Source: Modestobacter sp. VKM Ac-2977
Lineage (GTDB): Bacteria; Actinomycetota; Actinomycetes; Mycobacteriales; Geodermatophilaceae
DNA length: 64,000 nt
Reading direction: 5' to 3'
Assembly (NCBI RefSeq): GCF_026968045.1
Contig: NZ_JAPVBQ010000003.1
Span: forward strand, 709,090 to 773,089
Shown in pieces: positions 50,834 to 58,139 of this stretch. The stretch's first letter is position 1; each line of letters begins with the position of its first letter. The notes beneath the pieces were generated by a model. That model made no database searches and had not been told where the DNA came from. It saw nothing but the letters and a program-made list of their open reading frames with translations. The position numbers and the translations under genes were made by a program.

Positions 50834-51076
50834 TCAGTTCAGGCTGCCGTCGTCCCGACGGGCCCGCCGCTCCAGCTCACGCAGGAACTCCGGGTCGTCG
50901 TCGGGAGCCACCGGCCGGGTGGGCCGCTGTGCCCGGGGCGGGCGGGGTCCACGCGGCGGGCGCTCCGGGCGACCGATGCCGCCGGACCCCCCTCGGCCAC
51001 CGTCCTGCGCCGACGCGGCGCGCATCACGAGCACGACCACGGCCACCGCGATCACCAACATCACCAGGAAGACCAT
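50834..51076 (-). CDS. Small membrane-anchored hypothetical protein
   Basis: Encodes 80 residues. One N-terminal membrane helix (MVFLVMLVIAVAVVVLVMRA), then a cytoplasmic Gly/Arg/Pro-rich linker and a charged C-terminal helix (DDDPEFLRELERRARRD). Start ATG 51076 was preferred because GAGGGGGG lies 7 nt upstream; the open frame further up is run-through. Similar short proteins with an N-terminal anchor are common in actinobacteria; function unknown. Confidence 0.7.
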   Translation of the reverse strand: MVFLVMLVIAVAVVVLVMRAASAQDGGRGGSGGIGRPERPPRGPRPPRAQRPTRPVAPDDDPEFLRELERRARRDDGSLN

Positions 51077-51239
51077 CAGGCCACCCCCCTCATCGCCACC
51101 AATGTACGACCGCGGCGATACTCGGACCCGGTGATCTCCTGCCCGACCGGGGCGGGCCCTGCGCCGGCGGTCCGCCGGGCGCACACCCGAGGAGCCGGAG
51201 GGCGACATCGACGCGGTCGACGAGCAGCTGATCAGCCTG

Positions 51240-51644
51240 TTGCGGGCCAACGGCCGGGCCAGCTACGCCGAGCTCGCCCGGCAGGTCGGGCTCTCGGCTC
51301 CCTCGGTGCACGAGCGGGTCGGCAAGCTGGAGGCCGCCGGTGTGATCACCGGCTACCAGGCGCTGGTCGACCCGGCCTCGGTCGGGCTCGGCGTCACCGC
51401 CCTGGTCGGGGTGATCGAGAGCGACCAGGTCGACGACACCGGCCTGGAAGAGGCACTGGCGGAGCTGTCGTCGGTGGAGGACTGCTGGCGGGTCGCCGGC
51501 AGCGAGGGGTACGTGCTCAAGGTGCGGGTTCCGGACATCCGGGCACTGGAGGACACCATCAGTGCGTTGAACAGGGTCCGGGGCGTCGCACGCACCCGGA
51601 CGACCGTGGTGCTGTCGACCAAGTGGGAGGGCCGTCGTGGCTGA
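51240..51644 (+). CDS. Lrp/AsnC family regulator, start uncertain
   Basis: 134 residues if begun at TTG 51240. The frame clearly encodes Lrp/AsnC-like sequence upstream of that (DAVDEQLISLLRANGR), back to TGA 51132, but has no ATG, GTG or TTG there; CTG 51159 or an unusual start is possible, or a frameshift from GTG 51131. HTH at ASYAELARQVGLSAPSVHER; the RAM effector domain includes GVIESDQVDDTGLEEAL and DCWRVAGSEGYVLKVRVPD. Ligand unknown. Overlaps the DUF4229 gene. Confidence 0.75.
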   Translation: MRANGRASYAELARQVGLSAPSVHERVGKLEAAGVITGYQALVDPASVGLGVTALVGVIESDQVDDTGLEEALAELSSVEDCWRVAGSEGYVLKVRVPDIRALEDTISALNRVRGVARTRTTVVLSTKWEGRRG

Positions 51645-51960
51645 GCAGATGAGGGCAGCCGGGGCCTCCGTGCCCGGGGGCACCGACGGCGGGGCGCCGA
51701 GCCAGGGTGGTGTCGCGAAGTGGCTGGCGATCTACACCCTCGGGCGGCTGGCCATCGCCGCCGTGCTGATCGGGCTGCTGTGGGTGCTCGGACTGCCCGG
51801 CACCCCCGGCTTCCTGTTCGGGGTGCTGCTGGCGATGCCGGTGTCCTACCTGGCGCTGGGCCGGGTGCGCGAGCAGCTGACCGGTGCCCTGGTGGCACGC
51901 AACGAGCGCAAGGAGCGGCTGCGCGCCGAGCTCCGCGGCACCGCCGCCGACGACGCCTGA
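51637..51960 (+). CDS. DUF4229 membrane protein
   Basis: Encodes 107 residues. Two membrane helices (about residues 30-50: WLAIYTLGRLAIAAVLIGLLW, and 57-72: PGFLFGVLLAMPVSYLALGR) followed by a charged helix (VREQLTGALVARNERKERLR). The YTLGRL...PVSYLALGRVR pattern fits DUF4229. Function unknown. GTG 51637 overlaps the Lrp-type gene; next to menA as in other actinobacteria. Confidence 0.8.
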   Translation: MAEQMRAAGASVPGGTDGGAPSQGGVAKWLAIYTLGRLAIAAVLIGLLWVLGLPGTPGFLFGVLLAMPVSYLALGRVREQLTGALVARNERKERLRAELRGTAADDA

Positions 51961-51988
51961 CGGTCCTGCTGCCCCCACCCCTCGGCAA

Positions 51989-52004
51989 GCCCCTGCAGCG
52001 GGGC
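51989..52004. terminator. Short hairpin between the DUF4229 gene and menA
   Basis: GCCCC (51989-51993) with GGGGC (52000-52004), 6-nt loop, between convergent stops. Weak but well placed. Confidence 0.45.
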
Positions 52005-52005
52005 C

Positions 52006-52875
52006 TCAGCTCAGGGCGAGGCCCAGGCCGAGCAGGACGCCGGTGACCAGGGTGAGCTGACCGGTGGCCTTGAGCGCGCCGATCAGCGCCGGCCCGCGGC
52101 CGCCACCCAGCACGGTGCGCACCGGCGGCACCGCGAGCGGGGCGGCGAGCAGGCCGAGCAGCGCCCAGGGCCGGACGACGCCGATCCCGGCGATCACGGC
52201 GAAGGCGACGACCAGCAGCCCGGTGTAGAAGACCCGGGTGCGGGCCTCGCCGAGGAGCACCGCCAGCGTCCGCTTGCCGACGGCGGCGTCCCCGTGCACG
52301 TCGCGGAGGTTGTTGACGACCAGCAGCGCCGTCGAGAGCAGCCCGATCGGCACCGCGGCGGCGAACGCGAGCCCGTCCAGCGTCTCGGTCTGGGCGAACG
52401 TCGTCCCGACCACGGCGACCAGGCCGAAGAAGACGAAGACGAAGACCTCGCCCAGCGCCCGGTAGCCGTAGGGGATCGGGCCGCCGGTGTAGGTCCAGGC
52501 CGCCAGGATGCTCACCGCACCGACGGCGACGAGCCACCAGCTGGACACCGCCGCGAGCGCCAGGCCGGCCACTGCCGCCACCGCGAAGGACGCCAGCGCG
52601 GCGACCAGCACCTGGTGCGGGGTGGCCGCGCCGGACCCGACCAGCCGCATCGGGCCGACCCGGTCGGCGTCGGTGCCGCGCTTCCCGTCGGAGTAGTCGT
52701 TGGCGTAGTTGACCGCCACCTGCAGCGCGAGCGCGACGGCCAGCGCGAGCAGCGCCGGCACCAGCCGGAACCCGTCGAGCGCGGCCGCCGCGCCGGAGCC
52801 GACGAGCACCGGGGCGAGTGCGGCGGGCAGTGTGCGGGGTCGGGCGCCTGCCAGCCACTGGGCGGGGGTGGCCAT
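52006..52875 (-). CDS. menA: 1,4-dihydroxy-2-naphthoate polyprenyltransferase
   Basis: Encodes 289 residues, a UbiA-fold enzyme with about nine membrane helices. Attaches the polyprenyl chain to DHNA to give demethylmenaquinone. Substrate/Mg motifs: first NYANDYSDGKRGTD (about residues 56-69), second NNLRDVHGDAAVGKRTLA (about 183-200). ATG 52875 overlaps the menE stop (ATGA on the minus strand), so the two are coupled. Confidence 0.96.
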   Translation of the reverse strand: MATPAQWLAGARPRTLPAALAPVLVGSGAAAALDGFRLVPALLALAVALALQVAVNYANDYSDGKRGTDADRVGPMRLVGSGAATPHQVLVAALASFAVAAVAGLALAAVSSWWLVAVGAVSILAAWTYTGGPIPYGYRALGEVFVFVFFGLVAVVGTTFAQTETLDGLAFAAAVPIGLLSTALLVVNNLRDVHGDAAVGKRTLAVLLGEARTRVFYTGLLVVAFAVIAGIGVVRPWALLGLLAAPLAVPPVRTVLGGGRGPALIGALKATGQLTLVTGVLLGLGLALS

Positions 52876-54020
52876 CAGTCGGTTCCTCTCGGCGTGCGTG
52901 CGACGGCCCGGCGGTCGGGCTTGCCGGTGTGCAGGGTGGGCACGGCGTCGACGACCGTCAGCTCGCGGGGGGCGGAGGGCGCGCCGAGCCGGGCGGTGAC
53001 CCAGGGGCGCAGCTCGGCCAGGTCCGGGATGGTGCCGGGGGTGGCGACGACGGCGGCGACCACCCGCTGCCCCCACTCGGGGTCGGGGAGCCCGGTGACG
53101 ACCGCGTCGGTGACCGACGGGTGCTCGCGCAGCACCGCCTCGACCGCCTGGGGGGAGACGTTGACCCCGCCGCTGATCACCACGTCGTCCAGCCGGCCGT
53201 GCACGGTGAGCCGGCCGGCGTCGTCCAGCGAGCCGGCGTCCCGGGTGCGGAACCAGCCGTCGCGGAAGGCGGCCGCCGTCCCGGCCGGGTCGAGCCGGTA
53301 GCCGTGCGCCAGCACCGGGCCGGCCAGCTCGATCCCGTCGGCCACCCGCACGGACACCCCCGCCAGCGGCACGCCGTCGTAGACGCAGCCGCTGGCGGTC
53401 TCGCTCATGCCATAGGCGGTGCGCACCTGCACACCGGCGCGGCGGGCGGCGGCGAGCAGGGCGGGGTCGGTGGCGGCGCCGCCGATCAGCACGCCGTCGA
53501 AGGCGGCCAGCGCGGCCGGCTCGTCGGCCAGGTACCGGCGCAGCTGGGTGGGCACCAGCGCGACGTAGCGGCGGTCGCCGGCCGGCAGCCGGGCCGCGGC
53601 GGTGGCCAGCGACTCGCCCCGGCCGAGGACGACGGGCTCCCGGCCGGCCAGCGCGGTGCGGACCAGCACCTGCAGCCCGCCGATCGCCGAGGTCGGCAGG
53701 GTGAGCAGCCAGCTGCCGGGGTCGCCCAGCCGGTCGGCGGTGGCGGCCGCCGAGGCCCGGAGCGCTGCCGCGGAGAGCAGCACGCCCTTGCCGGTACCGG
53801 TCGACCCGGAGGTGACCACGACCAGGTCGGTGCCCGGCTCCAGCGGCTCGTCGGGTCGGAGCACCGCACGCGCCGCGTCGGCGGGCCCGGTGCCGGCGGG
53901 CAGCACGGCCAGTGGCCCGTCGCCGTCCAGGCTGCGGAGGAGAGCCGGCCAGACGGAGGACAGCACCGCCGCGGCCGCCTCCGGCGGCGGCGCGGCCACG
54001 AGGGTCAGCTGCCGGTGCAC
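52875..54020 (-). CDS. menE: o-Succinylbenzoate-CoA ligase
   Basis: Encodes 381 residues, short ANL-superfamily member as MenE is in actinobacteria. P-loop VTSGSTGTGKGVLLS (about residues 69-83), YGMSETASGCVY, hinge GRLDDVVISGGVNVSP and the catalytic Lys region LHTGKPDRRAVAR. Activates OSB to OSB-CoA for MenB. GTG 54020 follows a TAGCCT -10. Together with menA on the same strand. Confidence 0.93.
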   Translation of the reverse strand: MHRQLTLVAAPPPEAAAAVLSSVWPALLRSLDGDGPLAVLPAGTGPADAARAVLRPDEPLEPGTDLVVVTSGSTGTGKGVLLSAAALRASAAATADRLGDPGSWLLTLPTSAIGGLQVLVRTALAGREPVVLGRGESLATAAARLPAGDRRYVALVPTQLRRYLADEPAALAAFDGVLIGGAATDPALLAAARRAGVQVRTAYGMSETASGCVYDGVPLAGVSVRVADGIELAGPVLAHGYRLDPAGTAAAFRDGWFRTRDAGSLDDAGRLTVHGRLDDVVISGGVNVSPQAVEAVLREHPSVTDAVVTGLPDPEWGQRVVAAVVATPGTIPDLAELRPWVTARLGAPSAPRELTVVDAVPTLHTGKPDRRAVARTPRGTD

Positions 54021-54028
54021 GAGGAGTC

Positions 54029-54034
54029 AGGCTA
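54029..54034 (-). promoter_or_regulatory. Leaderless -10 of menE
   Basis: TAGCCT on the minus strand, 8 nt from GTG 54020. Confidence 0.5.
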
Positions 54035-54047
54035 CGGCGGCCCGCAC

Positions 54048-54605
54048 TCAGAACAGGTCGGGCACCAGCGCCAGGACGACGAACCGGATCGCCCGGCCGA
54101 TCAGGCAGGTCACCACGAACGCCCGCAGGCTCATCTTCGACGTCCCGGCGTAGAAGGCGATCGCCAGCAGCGGCGGGATGCCCACCGAGCCGCTGAGCAG
54201 GACGACGCCGGGACCCCAGCGGCCGGACAGCAGCGCGACGCCGCGGGCGTTGACCCGGCTCAGCCAGCGGCCCACCGGCCGGAGCGCCCGCTTCACCGGC
54301 CCGCCCGGGGGTGGCTCCCCAGCGGCCTCGGCGGCGGCGATGGCGGACGCCTCCGCCGCCCCGCGCTCGCGCAGCCGCTCCAGCCAGCGGGAGCTGGTCG
54401 CGCCTCGGGCGGCGGAGAACAGCAGCACCTTGCCCGCGGTCTGGCCGATGGCTGCGGCGACGGCACCGGCGACGGCGACGGTGGGGGACTGGGCGACCGC
54501 CAGGCCGATCACGTAGGCCTCCACCGGCAGGAACGGTGTGACCGCGGAGACGGCGCCGACCACCAGGCCGAGCGCGATCAGGCCGATCGTTCCGGCGTCA
54601 GGCAC
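54048..54605 (-). CDS. DedA/VTT-domain-like membrane protein
   Basis: Encodes 185 residues with about four hydrophobic segments (VVGAVSAVTPFLPVEAYVIG near the start, VVLLSGSVGIPPLLAIAFYA and FVVTCLIGRAIRFVVLALVP near the end) separated by a charged region. PFLPVEAYV and the C-terminal G-x-R-F-x3-G-like segment suggest the VTT (DedA/YqaA) fold of lipid scramblase/transport proteins. Assignment is by pattern only. Overlaps the CDP-alcohol phosphatidyltransferase gene by 8 nt. Confidence 0.65.
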   Translation of the reverse strand: MPDAGTIGLIALGLVVGAVSAVTPFLPVEAYVIGLAVAQSPTVAVAGAVAAAIGQTAGKVLLFSAARGATSSRWLERLRERGAAEASAIAAAEAAGEPPPGGPVKRALRPVGRWLSRVNARGVALLSGRWGPGVVLLSGSVGIPPLLAIAFYAGTSKMSLRAFVVTCLIGRAIRFVVLALVPDLF

Positions 54606-55299
54606 GGGCGGCGGCGCCCGGGGTCGGCTGGGAGACGTGCACCGCGTCGGTCGGCCGGGGCAGCCGGAGCACCCGGCCCAGCGACCAGACCTTGATCACC
54701 AGCACCACCGAGGCGGCGACCAGGGCCACCCGCTGGTCGGGCACGAACACCAGCAGCAGCACCAGCAGGGTGGTGTTGGTGACCTTGGCGACCACGTGCC
54801 AGTTCAGCGTCCAGGCCAGCCGGTCGACGAGGAAGAAGTAGTTGGGCGACAGCACCGGCCAGCGCATCGGCAGCAGGGTCAGCGGCAGGTCGACCACGAC
54901 GAACTGGAAGAGGAAGACCGCGACCGGCCACGGTGCGTCGATGAACATCAGCAGCACCAGGGCGCAGCTGATGCAGTTGATCCGGTCGCAGACCACGTCG
55001 AACACCGCCCCGAAGCGGGTCTCCTGGTCCCGCCACCGGGCGACGTTGCCGTCGGCGGAGTCGCCGATCCAGTAGGTCAGGTAGGCGGCGAGCAGCCACG
55101 GCCAGGAGTGCTGGACGGCGGCGGTGGTCACCAGCGCCAGCGACGCCAGCGTGCGGATCACGGTGACCAGGTTCGCGGCGTTGCGCAGCTGGCGGGGGTC
55201 CTCGCAGGCGCAGCCGCGCACGCCGCACCGCACCGGCAGCCCGGGACGGCGGGGGGTGCGGTCGGCGGCGACGGTCCCTGGAGCCGTCGAGTGGGCCAC
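54598..55299 (-). CDS. CDP-alcohol phosphatidyltransferase
   Basis: Encodes 233 residues. The family signature D-x2-DG-x2-AR-x8-G-x3-D-x3-D is complete in DSADGNVARWRDQETRFGAV followed by FDVVCDR (about residues 79-105). About six membrane helices follow. The N-terminal ~30 residues include a Cys-rich stretch (CGVRGCACED). Which polar head group it adds is not clear. GTG 55299 has GGAGG 6 nt upstream. Divergent from menC. Confidence 0.88.
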   Translation of the reverse strand: MAHSTAPGTVAADRTPRRPGLPVRCGVRGCACEDPRQLRNAANLVTVIRTLASLALVTTAAVQHSWPWLLAAYLTYWIGDSADGNVARWRDQETRFGAVFDVVCDRINCISCALVLLMFIDAPWPVAVFLFQFVVVDLPLTLLPMRWPVLSPNYFFLVDRLAWTLNWHVVAKVTNTTLLVLLLVFVPDQRVALVAASVVLVIKVWSLGRVLRLPRPTDAVHVSQPTPGAAARA

Positions 55300-55409
55300 G
55301 GGGGACCTCCGGGTCTCGGGCGCGCCGGATCGGCGGCGCTGCGGAGTGCACGCTAGGGGTCGGTTGGCCTGTGCACCAGGACCGCCCCCGGGTGTCCCGG
55401 CCGCCCGCC

Positions 55410-55415
55410 TACGCT
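55410..55415 (+). promoter_or_regulatory. Leaderless -10 of menC
   Basis: TACGCT, 7 nt before GTG 55423. Confidence 0.6.
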
Positions 55416-55422
55416 GTCGGCC

Positions 55423-56385
55423 GTGGTCACCGCCCCTCCCGACGCTGCAGCGGCGGCCCTGGCGGTGCACGTCTGGTCGGTGCCGATGCGCACCCGGTTC
55501 CGCGGCATCGACGTCCGCGACGGGGTGCTGGTGCACGGCCCGGCGGGCTGGGGCGAGTTCTCCCCGTTCTGGGACTACGACGTCACCGAGAGCCGCCGCT
55601 GGTGGGCTGCGGCGCACGAGGCCGCCGTCCTCGGCTGGCCCGACCCGCTGCGGGACAGCGTGCCGGTCAACGTCACGGTGCCGGCCGTGGGGCCGGACCG
55701 GGCACACGCCATCGTGACGGCCTCGGGGTGCCGGACCGCGAAGGTGAAGGTGGCCGAGCCCGGCCAGGCCGCCGCCGACGACCTGGCCCGCGTGGAGGCG
55801 GTGCGCGATGCGCTCGGCCCGGCCGGGGCGATCCGGGTGGACGCCAACGCCGCCTGGGACGTCGACACCGCGGTCGCCCGGTTGCGCGAGCTCGACCGGG
55901 TGGGCTTGGAGTACGCCGAGCAGCCCTGCGCCACGATCGGTGAGCTGGCCGCGGTGCGGCGGCGGGTCGAGGTGCGGGTGGCCGCCGACGAGGTGGTCCG
56001 CCGCGCCGCCGACCCCCGCGCGGTCGACCTGCGCGAGGCGGCCGACGTGGTGGTGCTGAAGGTGCAGCCGCTGGGCGGGGTGCAGGCGGCGCTGGCGGTG
56101 GCCGAGGCGCACGGGCTGCCGTGCGTGGTCTCCTCGGCGCTGGAGAGCTCGGTCGGGATCGCCGCCGGCGTCGCGCTGGCCGCCGCGCTGCCGGAGCTGC
56201 CGTTCGCCTGCGGACTGGCCACCGTCGCGCTGTTCACCGACGACGTCACCGGCGAGCCGCTGCTGCCGGTCGACGGTGCGCTGCCGGTGCGCCGCCCGGA
56301 GCCCGACCGGCTGGCCGAGACCGCGGCCGAGCCGGCGGTCGAGCAACGCTGGCGCGCCCGGCTGGCCGCGGTGACGGCTCCGTGA
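55423..56385 (+). CDS. menC: o-Succinylbenzoate synthase
   Basis: Encodes 320 residues, enolase superfamily. Dehydrates SHCHC to o-succinylbenzoate. The catalytic pair and metal ligands are visible: KVKVAEPG (K-x-K), IRVDANAAWDVDTA (Asp), EYAEQPCA (Glu), VAADEVV (Asp), and the opposite lysine in VVLKVQPLGGV. N-terminal capping domain about residues 1-95. GTG 55423. The stop overlaps the menD start (GTGA), so menC-menD is coupled. Confidence 0.94.
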   Translation: MVTAPPDAAAAALAVHVWSVPMRTRFRGIDVRDGVLVHGPAGWGEFSPFWDYDVTESRRWWAAAHEAAVLGWPDPLRDSVPVNVTVPAVGPDRAHAIVTASGCRTAKVKVAEPGQAAADDLARVEAVRDALGPAGAIRVDANAAWDVDTAVARLRELDRVGLEYAEQPCATIGELAAVRRRVEVRVAADEVVRRAADPRAVDLREAADVVVLKVQPLGGVQAALAVAEAHGLPCVVSSALESSVGIAAGVALAAALPELPFACGLATVALFTDDVTGEPLLPVDGALPVRRPEPDRLAETAAEPAVEQRWRARLAAVTAP

Positions 56386-58139
56386 ACCCGGCCACCGCCT
56401 TCGCCCGGGTGCTCGTCGACGAACTGGTCCGCGGCGGCGTCACCGACGCGGTGGTCGCTCCCGGCTCCCGCTCCGCGCCGGTCGCCCTGGCGCTGGCCGA
56501 TGCCGAGACGGCGGGCCGGCTGCGGCTGCACGTGCGGATCGACGAGCGCACGGCGGCGTTCCTCGCGCTCGGGCTGGCGAAGGCCGCCGGGCGGCCGGTG
56601 CCGGTGCTGACCACCTCCGGGACGGCGACCGCCCACCTGCACGCGGCGGTGCTGGAGGCGCACGAGAGCGGGGTGCCCGTGCTGGCGCTGACCGCGGACC
56701 GCCCCCCGGAGCTGCGCGCCACCGGCGCGAACCAGACGATCGACCAGGTCGGCCTCTACGGCGGTGCGGTGCGCTGGGCACTGGACGTCGGGGTGCCCGA
56801 ACCGGGTCGCGAGGCGGCGCAGAACAGGTACTGGCGGTCGGTCGTCGCCAAGGCGCTGCTCGTCGCCCGGGGTGCGCTGTCCGGCGACCCCGGCCCGGTG
56901 CACCTCAACCTGGCCCTCCGTGAGCCGCTCATGCCCGACGACGGCGGGGAGCGACCGGCGCCGCTGTCGGGTGACCTCGCCGGGCGCCCCGACGGCGCTG
57001 CGTGGACCACCTCGGCCGGTGACGGGACGCGGAGCGCACCGCTGACCGGCGGCGAGCCGGCCGGCGGAGGTCGCACCCTGCTCGTCGCCGGGGACGCCCC
57101 CTCCGCGGTCGGGCGGGCCGCCGCCGTCGTCGCCGACCAGCGGGGCTGGCCGGTGCTGGCCGAGCCCAGCAGCGGGGCCTGGGGGGCGAGCGGGGCGGTG
57201 CGCGGGCCGGCCCTGTTGCTGGGGGCCGCCGACTGGCTGGCCGCACACCGGCCCGACCGGGTGGTCGTCGTCGGCCGGCCCACGCTCTCCCGGCCGGTCA
57301 ACGCCCTGCTGGGCGACCCGTCGGTGACCGTGGAGACCTACGGGCCCTCGCCGCGCTGGGCCGATCCGGGCCGGGGCAGCAGCGTCGTCGGCAGCGCCCA
57401 GCTCGACCCGGGCCTGGCGCTGCGCGACCCCGGGCCGCGGGGCAGCGGGGAGTGGGCGGGTCAGTGGGCCGAGGCAGCCCGGCTGGTCGGGGCGGCGGTC
57501 GACGCGGAGCTGGACGACGTCCCCGGGCGCGGGCTGACCGCGGCCCGGCTGGCCCGGGACCTGGTGGCCACGCTGCCGGCCGGCGCGCTGCTGGTGCTGG
57601 GCTCCTCGACGCCGGTGCGCGACGTCGACCGGTTGGCCGTGCCGCGGCCGGGGGTGACCGTGCTGGCCAACCGGGGGGTGGCCGGCATCGACGGCACGAT
57701 CTCCACCGCGGTCGGGGCCGCGCTGGCGCACCAGGGGGCCGGCGGCGGACCGGCGTTCGCGTTGATGGGCGACCTCACGTTCCTGCACGACCTGACCGGG
57801 CTGCTGCCCGGGGCGGGGGAGCCCCGGCCGGACCTGACCGTCGTCGTCCCGGACAACGACGGAGGCGGCATCTTCGCCCAGCTGGAACCGGGGCAGCCGC
57901 AGTACGCGGCCAGCTACCGGCGGGTGTTCGGCACCCCGCACGGCCGGGACCTCGTGGCGGTGGCCCGCTCGCTCGGCTGGGCGGCGACCGCGGTCAGCGA
58001 CCCCACCCAGCTGGTGGCCGCGCTGGGGGCGGGCGGGCCGCGGGTGGTCGTCGTCCGCACCGACGCCGCCGCCGAGGCGGCTCTGGCCACCCGGCTGCGC
58101 ACGGCCGCCGTCACCGCACTCGGCCAGGTCGGCGCCTGA
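56382..58139 (+). CDS. menD: SEPHCHC synthase MenD
   Basis: Encodes 585 residues. ThDP-dependent addition of 2-oxoglutarate to isochorismate. The PYR domain starts VVAPGSRSAPVALALADAE with the catalytic Glu near RIDERTAAFLALGLAKA; the ThDP/metal motif at the C-terminal domain is MGDLTFLHDLTGL with VVVPDNDGGGIFAQLE. Full family length. GTG 56382. The TGA at 58137-58139 abuts the convergent GGDEF-EAL gene stop at 58140 with no spacer. Confidence 0.96.
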   Translation: MNPATAFARVLVDELVRGGVTDAVVAPGSRSAPVALALADAETAGRLRLHVRIDERTAAFLALGLAKAAGRPVPVLTTSGTATAHLHAAVLEAHESGVPVLALTADRPPELRATGANQTIDQVGLYGGAVRWALDVGVPEPGREAAQNRYWRSVVAKALLVARGALSGDPGPVHLNLALREPLMPDDGGERPAPLSGDLAGRPDGAAWTTSAGDGTRSAPLTGGEPAGGGRTLLVAGDAPSAVGRAAAVVADQRGWPVLAEPSSGAWGASGAVRGPALLLGAADWLAAHRPDRVVVVGRPTLSRPVNALLGDPSVTVETYGPSPRWADPGRGSSVVGSAQLDPGLALRDPGPRGSGEWAGQWAEAARLVGAAVDAELDDVPGRGLTAARLARDLVATLPAGALLVLGSSTPVRDVDRLAVPRPGVTVLANRGVAGIDGTISTAVGAALAHQGAGGGPAFALMGDLTFLHDLTGLLPGAGEPRPDLTVVVPDNDGGGIFAQLEPGQPQYAASYRRVFGTPHGRDLVAVARSLGWAATAVSDPTQLVAALGAGGPRVVVVRTDAAAEAALATRLRTAAVTALGQVGA

